Assembly: GCA_910587705.1 (NCBI GenBank)
Contig: CAJUMX010000001.1
Location: 186,001 to 250,000 of the forward strand
Source of the DNA: an uncultured Oscillibacter sp.
GTDB lineage: Bacteria; Bacillota; Clostridia; Oscillospirales; Oscillospiraceae
Direction: 5' to 3'
Length of the DNA: 64,000 nt
In this document: positions 31,938 through 40,456 of the stretch, in pieces
Numbering within the stretch: the first letter of the stretch is position 1
Layout of the letters: each line of letters opens with the position of its first letter
Made by a program: the position numbers and the translations under genes
Notes under the pieces: model-generated
Seen by the model: only the letters and a program-made list of their open reading frames with translations
The model's database searches: none
Told to the model about the DNA's origin: nothing

Positions 31938-33931
31938 GGGAGGTTTTGAAAACCGCCGCCTCCCTGTCTCTCTCCGGGTCCCTGGCCATCCTGGTCCTGC
32001 TGGTTCTCCGGCCTCTTCTCCGGGAGCGTTTCCGCAAGCGCTGGCAGTATTATATCTGGCTCATCGCCGTGTTCCGACTGCTGCTGCCCCTCTCGCCGGA
32101 GTTCAGCCCCGTGGGCGCCTTGTTCCGGGAGGCGGAGACCTCCACAGCCGTTCAGGCCGTGGGTCCCCGGCTGCCGGAGGTGGTTGCGGCCCCCAGAGAA
32201 AGCCCGGTCCAACCGGAACCTCCTGCCGCCCCAGAGCCGGAGTCCCCCGCCCTGCCGGATGCGGCGGAGGTTTTGGCCCTGGTTTGGCTGGGCGGCGCGC
32301 TGGTTTTGCTGGTATGGAAGGCCACCAGCTACCGGAGCTTCTCCCGCTGTCTCCGGGCGGGCTGCCGGGCGGTGGAGGACCCTGCCCAGTTGGACCTGCT
32401 GTCCCGGATCGGGGAGGAGCTGGGCGTCCGGCGGCCCGTGGAGCTGTATGAAAATCCTCTGGCGGCCTCTCCCATGCTGCTGGGGCTGTTCCGGCCCTGC
32501 GTCGTCCTGCCCTCGGCGGCGATGGCGGAGGCGGATTTCCGGCACACGGTCCTCCATGAGCTGACCCATTACCGGCGTCGGGACCTGCTCTACAAGTGGC
32601 TGGTCCAGCTGACGGTCTGCCTCCACTGGTTCAACCCCTTGGTGTGGGTCATGGCCCGGGAGATTGACCGGGCCTGTGAGCTGGCCTGTGACGAGGCAGT
32701 GCTCCAGGCCCTGGCGCCGGAGGAGCGTCGGGCCTATGGGGACACCCTGCTCCGGACCCTGGAAACCGGCGGCGGATATCACGCCGTCCCCGGCTCTGCT
32801 GGTCTGGGGGAGAGCACGGAATTATTGAAAGAAAGGTTGAGCGCAATCATGAAATTCAAGAAATCCTCTAAATGGACCGCCCTGCTGTCCCTGCTCCTGG
32901 CGGCGGCTCTGACCACCGGGGCCACAGCGGCGGGAGCCTACACCGGGCCCGCCAAGCGGGGCGCAAGCACGGTTAAAGGAACAGCCTTGCCGCCGCTTTC
33001 CGCCCAGGCGGCGTCCAACGAAAATCTCCAACTCCGGTCCACCCTCCTGGCGGAGCGGAGCTATGCGGAGGGCGACATCGCCACATTCAGTGTGGCGGTT
33101 CCGTTCCTGAGCGAGGAAGCGCGGGAGGAATGGCTGGAGCGGTGCTATGAGGACGGCAACAGCGCCTTTTTCTCCGTTCTCGTCCATCATCTGGATTGGG
33201 ACACGGACACGCTGGACGCCTGGATCGCCCGGACCTCCAAGGCGAACGCCGCTTTTCTCTCGATTCTGTTGCAGGTGGCGGAGCGGGATGCGGAATTGGA
33301 AGCCCTTGAGGAAGAATTCGCGGCCCAACAGACGGCGGAGTACAAGGCCGCCGGAATCACCCGGGAGGACCGTGCCTACTATTACCAGGGGAAGCTGGTC
33401 CGCATTTTCCTGGACCTCCGTCCGGACGCCTCCTGCGTAGCCCTGGAGACAAATCCCAAGGGCGTGCTGGACATCCGGGTGGAACGGGGTGCGGATGGTA
33501 ATATTCAGACTGTCCGGGAAATGACCAAAGCGGAGGTTGAAGAGCTGTTCGGCGATTGGGAGGACCCGGAGGAGGGCGACATCACGCCAACCCCGAAACA
33601 AGGGGGCAGCTCCCCGGCGCTTTCCGACAGGCCGGACGGCCTGTCCATGACAGTGGAGGAGCTCCCCGCCGCCGCCCGGAAGGCCATGGACCAGTGCGCT
33701 GTCAGGACCTGGTACGTCATCCACTCCGAGGGACGGCAGTATCTCTACTGCAACGGCTTCCCCTGGCGGTACGCCTGGGAGCCCACGCGGGGAGAAGGCG
33801 TCTGGAGGGTAAAAATCCAGAAGGGCAAGAAGCTGGACGCTGGCTATGTCCTTCTCTCCTTCTCCGACGACGCTCCCTTAAGTGTCACCCTGGAGGGGGA
33901 GCCGGTCCCGCTGACGGACATCCGAACATAA
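31934..33931 (+). CDS. BlaR1-like M56 metalloprotease sensor
   Basis: A 665-residue membrane protein. The N-terminal half is an M56 peptidase with membrane segments at about 8-28, 38-55 and 110-130, then the zinc motif HELTH (208-212) and downstream glutamate in REIDRACELACDEAVL. A further segment at about 315-340 (TALLSLLLAAALTTGATAAGAY) is followed by about 325 extracellular residues. These do not show the penicillin-binding SxxK/SxN/KTG motifs of true BlaR1; instead they are helical and acidic (AERDAELEALEEEFAAQQ). The signal sensed is therefore probably not a beta-lactam. It acts by cleaving or triggering loss of the BlaI-type repressor encoded just upstream. Confidence 0.87.
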   Translation: MREVLKTAASLSLSGSLAILVLLVLRPLLRERFRKRWQYYIWLIAVFRLLLPLSPEFSPVGALFREAETSTAVQAVGPRLPEVVAAPRESPVQPEPPAAPEPESPALPDAAEVLALVWLGGALVLLVWKATSYRSFSRCLRAGCRAVEDPAQLDLLSRIGEELGVRRPVELYENPLAASPMLLGLFRPCVVLPSAAMAEADFRHTVLHELTHYRRRDLLYKWLVQLTVCLHWFNPLVWVMAREIDRACELACDEAVLQALAPEERRAYGDTLLRTLETGGGYHAVPGSAGLGESTELLKERLSAIMKFKKSSKWTALLSLLLAAALTTGATAAGAYTGPAKRGASTVKGTALPPLSAQAASNENLQLRSTLLAERSYAEGDIATFSVAVPFLSEEAREEWLERCYEDGNSAFFSVLVHHLDWDTDTLDAWIARTSKANAAFLSILLQVAERDAELEALEEEFAAQQTAEYKAAGITREDRAYYYQGKLVRIFLDLRPDASCVALETNPKGVLDIRVERGADGNIQTVREMTKAEVEELFGDWEDPEEGDITPTPKQGGSSPALSDRPDGLSMTVEELPAAARKAMDQCAVRTWYVIHSEGRQYLYCNGFPWRYAWEPTRGEGVWRVKIQKGKKLDAGYVLLSFSDDAPLSVTLEGEPVPLTDIRT

Positions 33932-33935
33932 GGAC

Positions 33936-33975
33936 GCGGCGGGCCAAAAGGCCCGCCGCAGGTCTGTTTTCTCCC
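33936..33975. terminator. Bidirectional terminator between blaR1-like and kamA-like genes
   Basis: Perfect GCGGCGGGCC (33936-33945) / GGCCCGCCGC (33950-33959) with an AAAA loop; plus-strand tail GTCTGTTTTCTCC. Confidence 0.8.
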
Positions 33976-33982
33976 TTTCCGC

Positions 33983-35092
33983 TCAAATGCCCTGGAGTTC
34001 TCCGTCCAGCCAGGTGTCCGTGGGGGACAGCCGGACGGGGAAGGGCCGGGAGCGGTCCTCCGGGTACTTGCTCTGGTGGAACTTGAACAGGGTCTCCCCA
34101 CTGGGAAGCTCGCAGACAATCTCGATCTTACCCCGGGGGTGGCTCATGGCGTAGCGCACCGCCTTGCCCAGGCCGTTCTGCCGGGACTTGGCGTCGTCCA
34201 CAATCCGGATGCCCTCGGTGATGGGCACCTGGAAGCGGCCCTTTACGCCGGTGACCGGACGGCACTGGAAAATATAATAGGGCATAACCCCCAGCCGGAC
34301 CAATCCAGAGAGGAGGGCCCCCAGGGTCTCTCCGCTGTCGTTGATGCCCCGCATCAGTACCGTCTGGTTTCGCACCGGCACGCCCCGCTCGATCATGGCC
34401 CGGAGGGCCCGGGCGGCCTGCTCCGTCAGCTCCCGGGGGTGGTTGAAGTGGGTCACCAGGACCAGGGTTTTCTTCTTCCCATATTTCTCGAAGAGGTCCA
34501 GGAACTCCGGGTCCCCATAGATGCGCTCCGGCAGGGTTACCGGCATCCGGGAGCCAAAGCGAATCAGGTCCAGGTGCTCGATGGCGGTGAGCTCCCGGAG
34601 ATAGCGCTCCAAAATGTGGTTGGGATTCATGAAGGCGTCTCCGCCGGAAACCAGGATGTTGTTGACCTCCTTGTGCTCTGAGACATAGGACACGGCCTCG
34701 TCCACCCGCTTGTTCAGCTCCGCGTCAGTGAGGCCCACCATCCGCTTGCGGAAGCAGTGGCGGCAGTACATGGCGCACTGGTTGGTGGAGAGAAGCAGGG
34801 CCGTCTGTGTGTACTTGTGCTGGAGCCCCTCAATTTTGGTGTTGTCCGCCTCGCCGCTGGTGTCCGTCTCTCCTCCGGCCTCTAGCTCTGACAGGGAGGG
34901 AACGCACATCCGGCCAATGGGGTCCTCCGGGTCCTTGGGGTCCACCAGGGACAGGTAATAGGGTGGAATCAGCATGGGATACCGTTCGATTACCCCGGCA
35001 TAGCGGGCGGTCTCCTCCGGCGTCCATCCCAGGATGGGCGCTAAATCCTCCGCCGTCCGGTATCCGTTCCTCAATTCGTTCTGCCAGCTCAT
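33983..35092 (-). CDS. KamA-family radical SAM aminomutase
   Basis: A 369-residue radical SAM, PLP-dependent protein of the lysine 2,3-aminomutase family. The cluster motif is CAMYCRHC (Cys106, Cys110, Cys113) followed by FRKRMVG. NILVSGGDAFMNPNHILERYLREL and RFGSRMPVTLPERI follow the family order, and HPRGKIEIVCELPSGETLFKFHQ near the end matches the PLP-lysine region. It is shorter than true lysine 2,3-aminomutases (about 415) and closer to KamA-like proteins of uncertain substrate, so beta-lysine formation from lysine is possible but unproven. GGTGGTGG lies before the start. Expression appears to be controlled by an attenuator-like leader at 35116-35309. Confidence 0.83.
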   Translation of the reverse strand: MSWQNELRNGYRTAEDLAPILGWTPEETARYAGVIERYPMLIPPYYLSLVDPKDPEDPIGRMCVPSLSELEAGGETDTSGEADNTKIEGLQHKYTQTALLLSTNQCAMYCRHCFRKRMVGLTDAELNKRVDEAVSYVSEHKEVNNILVSGGDAFMNPNHILERYLRELTAIEHLDLIRFGSRMPVTLPERIYGDPEFLDLFEKYGKKKTLVLVTHFNHPRELTEQAARALRAMIERGVPVRNQTVLMRGINDSGETLGALLSGLVRLGVMPYYIFQCRPVTGVKGRFQVPITEGIRIVDDAKSRQNGLGKAVRYAMSHPRGKIEIVCELPSGETLFKFHQSKYPEDRSRPFPVRLSPTDTWLDGELQGI

Positions 35093-35115
35093 TCGCTGCC
35101 ACCACCTTTCTAAAA

Positions 35116-35309
35116 AGATAAAAAAGCGCAGACCCGGCCCTGACCGTCCGGCTCCTGCGCTTTACATAAACGTTGTTTTGATCTTTTCAAATAAGATAAA
35201 TCCAATCAGATAAGACGCTTAAACGGTGTTCATATAATGCCGAATGGTCCTCCCAAATTACGCGGCCCGGCGGCGGGGCACCGGAAAACAATGCGCCGCA
35301 AGTGTTGTT
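35116..35309 (-). ncRNA. Candidate structured leader with terminator upstream of the kamA-like gene
   Basis: From a promoter at 35316-35344 an untranslated region of about 190 nt runs down to a terminator. The terminator is AAAGCGCAG (35163-35155 on minus) pairing with CTGCGCTTT (35131-35123), then a T-run, 24 nt before the kamA-like start. Upstream, GCGGCG and CGCCGC can pair near 35300-35270. No lysine, T-box or other riboswitch consensus is recognised. Premature termination controlled by an unknown ligand is one reading; an independent small RNA ending here is the other. Confidence 0.5.
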
Positions 35310-35315
35310 TTATAT

Positions 35316-35344
35316 ATTATAGCCGAAAATCCCAGAAATTGCAA
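35316..35344 (-). promoter_or_regulatory. Promoter of the kamA-like leader
   Basis: Minus-strand TTGCAA (35344-35339) and perfect TATAAT (35321-35316), 17-nt spacer. Confidence 0.7.
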
Positions 35345-35435
35345 GTCCAGTTTTGTACCGTGCACCGAGCGCTCCAAGGCGGCGGCCCCTCCTGACAGCG
35401 TACGCGGCAGGATACGCCCCTCTCCTTCCGCCGCC

Positions 35436-35465
35436 TTGACAAGGGCATTGTCCCCTTGCTATACT
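35436..35465 (+). promoter_or_regulatory. Sigma-A promoter of the phosphodiester glycosidase gene
   Basis: TTGACA (35436-35441) and TATACT (35460-35465), 18-nt spacer. Confidence 0.78.
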
Positions 35466-35509
35466 TACCAAAATGAAACCCATGGATTTCCCTGGCGGAG
35501 GCCCTGCTC

Positions 35510-36679
35510 ATGAACGAAGAACCCCGTTTCCCCTCCCGGCGCGGCTGGTGGATTGCCGCCGCTGCCGCCGCCCTGCTGGCGGCGGCGTACCTGCTGTTTG
35601 CCTTCTCCGGCATCCCCTTTATTGCCAAGTGGCGGACGCTGTACATCGAAACCGCCATGGGCACCATGTCCCACCAGTGGCTGGCCACGGCCTTTCTGCC
35701 GAGCTCCGTGATTCAGGAGACCATGAAGGATGTGGAGGCCCGGTTTCAGGACAATCTCATTGACGCCAGCGACATTGCCCAGGCTGGGCCCTCCGCATCT
35801 CCGGCGCTTGTCGGAACGCCGGAGGAACGGGCCGTGGCCGAATTTTCCGCTCTCTTCCCGGAGGTGGACCTGGATACCCTGCCGGAATCCGTCACCTGGG
35901 CGGACCTGCCCACCCTGGAAATGGAGCGCCTGGAGGGGGTTTACACCACCGCCGGAGACAAGGTATGGGCCATCGACGTGCTCAACAAAATTCTCATCTG
36001 CACCGTCTCCGGAGAGGGCTACCAGGGCAAGTTGGCCATTGTCAAGGACAGCTCCCAGGTCATCCTGGCAAAAAACACCCTCTCCGGCCGGGGCCAGACG
36101 GTGACGGAGCTCTGCGAGACCTACGGCGGGGTGCTGGGCATCAACGCCAGCGGCTTTTACGACCCGGAGGGCAAGGGCCGGGGAAACATGCCCATGGGCT
36201 TCGTCCTCTCCGGCGGGGAGTACTCCGGCCAGGCCCTCAAGGGCCGCTATCAGACCGCCGGGTTTGACTATGAGGACAACTTCCGGGCGGGCCGGGGCCT
36301 GGACCTGGAGGAGATGCGGGACGCGGTACAGTTTTACCCCATCCTTGTGCTGAACGGGGAGAAGAACATCGACGGCTCCTTCGGCATGGGCATCCAGCCC
36401 CGGACGGTCATCGGCCAGACGGCGGACAAGGCCACCCTCCTGCTGGTCATCGATGGCCGCCGGGTGGGGCACAGCCTGGGGACCACCGTGTCGGAGTGCG
36501 CAGACATCCTGCTGCGCTACGGCTGCTGGACCGCCATGAACATGGACGGCGGCTCCAGCTCCTCCATGACCTTCAACGGACGCATCATCACCAAAACCAG
36601 CAGCTCCATGACCCAGGGCCGCTACCTGCCCGACGCCTGGGTGGTCAAGGGAATCCCCTTCATAAATGTTTTAAGCTGA
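35510..36679 (+). CDS. Phosphodiester glycosidase (NAGPA/DUF2233) family membrane-anchored protein
   Basis: A 389-residue protein with an N-terminal membrane anchor (WWIAAAAAALLAAAYLLFAF, about 13-32) and an extracellular NAGPA domain (about 135-380). The signature NMDGGSSSSM and earlier GVLGINASGFYD are present, the same fold as the enzyme that uncovers mannose-6-phosphate; bacterial members are thought to act on cell-wall polymers or glycosyl phosphodiesters. A GGCGGAGG site precedes the ATG. The end overlaps the convergent radical SAM gene by 20 nt. A role in envelope remodelling is inferred from topology. Confidence 0.87.
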   Translation: MNEEPRFPSRRGWWIAAAAAALLAAAYLLFAFSGIPFIAKWRTLYIETAMGTMSHQWLATAFLPSSVIQETMKDVEARFQDNLIDASDIAQAGPSASPALVGTPEERAVAEFSALFPEVDLDTLPESVTWADLPTLEMERLEGVYTTAGDKVWAIDVLNKILICTVSGEGYQGKLAIVKDSSQVILAKNTLSGRGQTVTELCETYGGVLGINASGFYDPEGKGRGNMPMGFVLSGGEYSGQALKGRYQTAGFDYEDNFRAGRGLDLEEMRDAVQFYPILVLNGEKNIDGSFGMGIQPRTVIGQTADKATLLLVIDGRRVGHSLGTTVSECADILLRYGCWTAMNMDGGSSSSMTFNGRIITKTSSSMTQGRYLPDAWVVKGIPFINVLS

Positions 36680-37595
36680 CCCGGTAGGCCCGCAGGGCCT
36701 CCTCGTCGGCCCCGGCAATCAAGCGCTCCAGACCGCCTGCCAGCCGCTCCCGGTCCTGGGGCAGCTCCCCCTGGACCCGGACCAAATTGGAGGCCCCGTC
36801 CGTCTCAAAGCGGGTGGGAATCTCCAAATTCTCAATCAGGGTTTTCAGCTCCTCCAGCTTTTCCAGCTCGCTTTCCTCCCTCCAGCGGCCTGCCTGGATT
36901 TCCCGGTACAGCGCTGAACTCGGGAAGATGGTCAGCATGGAGGACCCCACCCGCCTGGGGCGGGTCTGGTTGAAAACCTCCGCGCTCCGCAGGGCTCCCT
37001 CCACCCCCCGGCCCGCGCCGGAGATGCCCGCCAGATAGAAAAAGCTGTAGGACATCCCCGCCTCGTCCAGGCGGCCTGCCTGTTCCACCACGTCCCGGGC
37101 CCCATAGCCCTTGTTCATAAAAGCCAGAGCCTCTTCATCCCCGGTCTCCACCCCCAAGGTAAGCCCGTCATAGCCCAATTCCCGGAGGCGGCGGAGCTCC
37201 TCGTCGCGTTTGAGCCCCACGTCCGTCACCCGGGCGAAGCAGCCAATGGTCTCCACCGTGGGAAGATATTGCCGGATGCGCTCCGCGATCTCCTCCAGTC
37301 GCCGGGGCAGCAGGACGAAGGGGTTGGCTCCCACCAGAAAGACCCGCCGGGGCCCCTGGGGCCCGGGGAGCCCCTGGAGCCGGGCGGAAAGCCGGGCCAT
37401 GGGGTCTGTGCCCCAAAGCTGCGCCTCCTGAAGGTCCGCCTCGATTTCCTCTAGTGACGACATGCGGAAGCGGAAGGGCAGGTCCTCGTACAGGGTGCAG
37501 AATTTGCAGGCGTGGTGGGTGCAGCCCGCCGTGGCCTGGAGCAGCAGGGAATCCGCCTCATAGGGCGGCCGCCAGATGGTTCCATGAAAGTGCAT
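36660..37595 (-). CDS. Radical SAM protein with CX4CX2C cluster motif
   Basis: A 311-residue radical SAM protein. The cluster motif is GCTHHACKFC, i.e. CX4CX2C (Cys25, Cys30, Cys33) instead of the classical CX3CX2C; a one-residue longer spacing occurs in a known subgroup with GCxHxxCxFC motifs. Later motifs are YDGLTLGVETGDEEALAFMNKGY and the SAM-binding FLVGANPF region. No auxiliary cluster or SPASM cysteines are visible. The start at 37595 follows GGAAAGGAG. It is divergent from the HxlR gene. Substrate unknown; it may act on a tRNA, a cofactor or a small molecule. Confidence 0.85.
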   Translation of the reverse strand: MHFHGTIWRPPYEADSLLLQATAGCTHHACKFCTLYEDLPFRFRMSSLEEIEADLQEAQLWGTDPMARLSARLQGLPGPQGPRRVFLVGANPFVLLPRRLEEIAERIRQYLPTVETIGCFARVTDVGLKRDEELRRLRELGYDGLTLGVETGDEEALAFMNKGYGARDVVEQAGRLDEAGMSYSFFYLAGISGAGRGVEGALRSAEVFNQTRPRRVGSSMLTIFPSSALYREIQAGRWREESELEKLEELKTLIENLEIPTRFETDGASNLVRVQGELPQDRERLAGGLERLIAGADEEALRAYRVSLKHL

Positions 37596-37677
37596 AAACG
37601 CAGCTCCTTTCCAATTGGATTCTGCCGTCATCCTACTCCTAACCGCAGCCTGCCGCAAGTACGCAATTTTTTTAGTA

Positions 37678-37699
37678 TTAGTACCCTTTTTTGTACCAA
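37678..37699 (+). promoter_or_regulatory. Candidate HxlR operator
   Basis: Inverted repeat TTAGTAC (37678-37684) and GTACCAA (37693-37699) with 8 nt between, immediately upstream of the HxlR ribosome site. GTAC-type half-sites in inverted orientation are known for HxlR proteins. Confidence 0.55.
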
Positions 37700-37710
37700 A
37701 GGAGGTTTCC

Positions 37711-38103
37711 ATGGACAAAAACAAATTTCAGACGCCGGACATGATGGCCCGCTGCGTCCCCATGGCCAGCCTCCAGGCCGTTCTGGGGGGAAAGTGGAAG
37801 ATTCTGATTCTCTGGTACGTCTCCTTCTACAAGGTCCAGCGCTTTGGCCAGCTGCTCCGCCGCCTGGAGGGAATCACCCAGTCCTCCTTGAGCAAGCAGC
37901 TCCGGGAGCTGGAGCGGGACGGCTTTTTGCACCGAGAGGTTTACGGGGAGGTTCCGCCCCGGGTGGAGTACTCCCTGACGGAGCTGGGAAAGAGCTTTGC
38001 GCCGGTTCTGGAGCAGATGCTTCAATGGAGCGCGGCGCACCTTTGCCCGCCGGACCTCGCCAATCCCTATCCCCAGGGCCTGCCCCCGGAGGCAGACCCC
38101 TGA
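37711..38103 (+). CDS. HxlR-family transcriptional regulator
   Basis: A 130-residue winged-helix regulator with the family core AVLGGKWKILILWYVSFYKVQRFGQLLRRLEGITQSSLSKQLRELERDGFLHREVYGEVPPRVEYSLTELG (seen in order, residues about 24-95). One cysteine (CVPM) is near the N-terminus, where some HxlR proteins sense aldehydes or thiol stress. The ATG at 37711 follows AAAGGAGG. It lies 33 nt upstream of the hydroxypyruvate-isomerase-like gene and is probably cotranscribed with it, and is divergent from the radical SAM gene; either may be its target. Confidence 0.9.
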   Translation: MDKNKFQTPDMMARCVPMASLQAVLGGKWKILILWYVSFYKVQRFGQLLRRLEGITQSSLSKQLRELERDGFLHREVYGEVPPRVEYSLTELGKSFAPVLEQMLQWSAAHLCPPDLANPYPQGLPPEADP

Positions 38104-38136
38104 CCAAATTCTTATCACAATACGAAGGAGGACAAC

Positions 38137-38922
38137 ATGGTATTTCAAAAATCAGCCTGCATCGAGCCTATGTACCAGGAGCTTCTCTTCCTGGATCGCT
38201 TCCAGGCGGCCAAACGAGACGGCTTTGACTTCGTGGAGTTCTGGAACTGGACGAACAAGGACCTGGACGCCGTGAAGGCGGCGGCAAGGTCCGCCGGCGT
38301 CGGCATTTCCGGCTTCAACGGGGACGCGGAGCTCTCCCTCATCGACCCGGAGCAGAAGGAGGCCTATCTGGACTTCCTCCGCCGGTCTGTGGAGGCGGCA
38401 AAGAAGGTGGGGGCCCGGTCCGTCACCATCCATTCCAACGGCCTGGGAGAGGGCGGTGTGGTCATTGACCACTATGACCGCCTCAGCAACACCGTAAAGC
38501 TCTGCACCATGTTCGACACCCTGAAGGAATGTGCCCGAATTGCCGAGGCATCCGGCGTTTTGATGAACCTGGAGCCTCTGAACATCACCACGGACCACGT
38601 GGGGAACTTCCTCCAGACCACCCGCATGGCGGCGGAAATAACCCGGCTCATCGCCTCCCCCAAGCTGAAGGTACTCTACGACGTGTACCACATGCAGCTA
38701 AACGAAGGCAGTCTCTGCGACAACATCCGGGCCTATGGGGATCAGTTCGGCCACGTCCACGTGGCGGACGCCCCAGGGCGGCATGAGCCGGGAACCGGAG
38801 AAATCAACTTCCACAAGGTTTTCGCCTGCCTGGAGGACGTGGGCTATCGGGGACTGATCGGCTTTGAGCTCATCCCGGAGACCACCACGGAAAACGCCGC
38901 CAGGGTTATTCAAGCCTATTGA
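38137..38922 (+). CDS. Hydroxypyruvate isomerase-like TIM-barrel protein
   Basis: A 261-residue xylose-isomerase-like TIM barrel of the hydroxypyruvate isomerase (Hyi) group. The two metal or proton-shuttle glutamates lie in VLMNLEPLN and IGFELIPE; YDVYHMQLNEG and GHVHVADAPGRHEPGTGEINF are the family-specific segments. It would interconvert hydroxypyruvate and tartronate semialdehyde, or a related keto sugar. AAGGAGGACAAC precedes the ATG. Without other glyoxylate-pathway genes nearby the physiological substrate is open. A strong terminator follows. Confidence 0.85.
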   Translation: MVFQKSACIEPMYQELLFLDRFQAAKRDGFDFVEFWNWTNKDLDAVKAAARSAGVGISGFNGDAELSLIDPEQKEAYLDFLRRSVEAAKKVGARSVTIHSNGLGEGGVVIDHYDRLSNTVKLCTMFDTLKECARIAEASGVLMNLEPLNITTDHVGNFLQTTRMAAEITRLIASPKLKVLYDVYHMQLNEGSLCDNIRAYGDQFGHVHVADAPGRHEPGTGEINFHKVFACLEDVGYRGLIGFELIPETTTENAARVIQAY

Positions 38923-38927
38923 CCGAG

Positions 38928-38964
38928 CAAAGCCCCGCTGTCAAAGACAGCGGGGCTTTGTTAT
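38928..38964 (+). terminator. Terminator after the Hyi-like gene
   Basis: Perfect CAAAGCCCCGCTGTC (38928-38942) / GACAGCGGGGCTTTG (38946-38960), AAA loop, followed by TTATCG; probably bidirectional. Confidence 0.88.
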
Positions 38965-39012
38965 CGTTCCATCTGGGGTCAGCTGCTGGGAAAGGTCTAT
39001 GTTCAGCCGGTC

Positions 39013-40413
39013 TTAGCCGATGCCACCGTACTTGACGCCCAGCACCAGGGCCGCGATGCACAGGAAGATGAACACATAGCCCAGGGGGATGAACCAGCCG
39101 CCGATGGGCTTCTTGGCGCCCCGGTTGACTTCCTCCAGGGCCTTCTCCTTGGGCAGCACCACGAAGAACATGATGGCCGCCAGAGCTGCGCCCAGGGGGC
39201 AGATGTAGATGGAAACCACGTCCATCCACTGGGAGGTCCAGGGCTGAATCAGCAGGGCGACCACCGCGCCGAGGATACCGATGACCGCCACGGCGGGGCC
39301 TCTTTTCAGCTTGAACTGCTCCTGCATGGTAGCCACGGGGGCCTCATACAGGTTGACGATGGAGCTCAGGCCCGCGAAGAGAACGGCTACATAGAAGATC
39401 ACGCCGATGATCCGGCCGCCGGGCATGCCGTTGAGGATGTTGACCAGATACACGAACATCAGACCGGGGCCCGGGGTGACGTCGCCCATGGCGAAGCCGG
39501 AGGCGCCGATAGCGGGGATGATTACAAAGGCGGCCAGCAGGGCGGCCACGGTGTCAAAGAACGCCACCCGCAGGGCGGAGGTGGGAATGTTCTCATTCTT
39601 GGGCAGGTAGGAGCCGTAAATCACGGAGCCGTTGCCCGCCACGGAGAGGGAGAAGAAAGCCTGGCCGAAAGCGTAAATCCACACCTCAGGACTCAAAAGG
39701 CCCTTGGGGTCCAGGGTGAACAGGAACTTGTAGCCCTCGGAAGCGCCGGGCTGGAAGCCGATGTAGACGGCCAAAATGAGGAACAGGCCGAACAGAATGG
39801 GCATCATGATTTTGTTGGCCACTTCGATGCCGTTGGCCACGCCCATGGCCATGATCGCCAGAGCCACCACCAAGCCGATGAGCAGCCACACGCCGTTGCC
39901 GATGCCGAAGATTCCGTTGCCAAGCATCATGCCCAGGGCCTCGCCCAGGGTGGCGGCCTCGGGGGCCGCGCCGCCGAAGGTGCCGCCGATGGTGCCCATA
40001 TCGGTGCCCATGGCGTACAGGCCGCCGGTGATGGACATAAAGGCATACTTGAAAATCCAGCTCATGACCACCGTGTAGCCGATGGCCAGCATCAGCGCAC
40101 CCACAATGGGGATAAGGCCGATGGCCTGGCCCAGCTTTTTATTGCCGGATCTGGCCTCGGTGCAGGAGCCGAAGGCGTCGATGGGGCCCGCCTGAGCCCG
40201 GCGGCCCAGGGCGAACTCCTCAATCACGCCGGAGGAGCCCACCAGGACGACAATCAGGAAATAGGGCAGCAGGAAGGTCATGCCGCCGTACTTGGCGACC
40301 ATGATGGGGAAACGCCAGATGTTGCCCATGCCGACGGCGGAGCCGATGCAGGCCAGGATAAAGCCCCACTGGCTCTTAAACCCGTCGCGGGTTTGCAAGG
40401 TTTCATTGCTCAT
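39013..40413 (-). CDS. Sodium-dependent amino-acid transporter (NSS family)
   Basis: A 466-residue LeuT-fold transporter with 11-12 membrane segments. The first carries the sodium and substrate site GSAVGMGNIWRFP. FSLSVAGNGSVIYGSYL in segment 6 and the ILNGMPGGRIIGVIFYVAVLFAGLSSIVNLYEAPV region are typical of bacterial NSS proteins such as TnaT. The start at 40413 follows GGAGGAAATC; the longer frame would run through the intergenic hairpin. It lies downstream of the tryptophanase-family gene on the same strand, behind an attenuator-like hairpin, so it probably imports that enzyme's amino-acid substrate (tryptophan or tyrosine). Confidence 0.92.
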   Translation of the reverse strand: MSNETLQTRDGFKSQWGFILACIGSAVGMGNIWRFPIMVAKYGGMTFLLPYFLIVVLVGSSGVIEEFALGRRAQAGPIDAFGSCTEARSGNKKLGQAIGLIPIVGALMLAIGYTVVMSWIFKYAFMSITGGLYAMGTDMGTIGGTFGGAAPEAATLGEALGMMLGNGIFGIGNGVWLLIGLVVALAIMAMGVANGIEVANKIMMPILFGLFLILAVYIGFQPGASEGYKFLFTLDPKGLLSPEVWIYAFGQAFFSLSVAGNGSVIYGSYLPKNENIPTSALRVAFFDTVAALLAAFVIIPAIGASGFAMGDVTPGPGLMFVYLVNILNGMPGGRIIGVIFYVAVLFAGLSSIVNLYEAPVATMQEQFKLKRGPAVAVIGILGAVVALLIQPWTSQWMDVVSIYICPLGAALAAIMFFVVLPKEKALEEVNRGAKKPIGGWFIPLGYVFIFLCIAALVLGVKYGGIG

Positions 40414-40456
40414 AAAAAGATTTCCTCCTCTTTTTCGATATACACACAACCGCCGG

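Noticed and set aside
35116..35309. Lysine riboswitch or T-box in the kamA-like leader
   Set aside because: Neither the lysine-aptamer core nor a T-box GGTGG motif is present; left as an unclassified leader.
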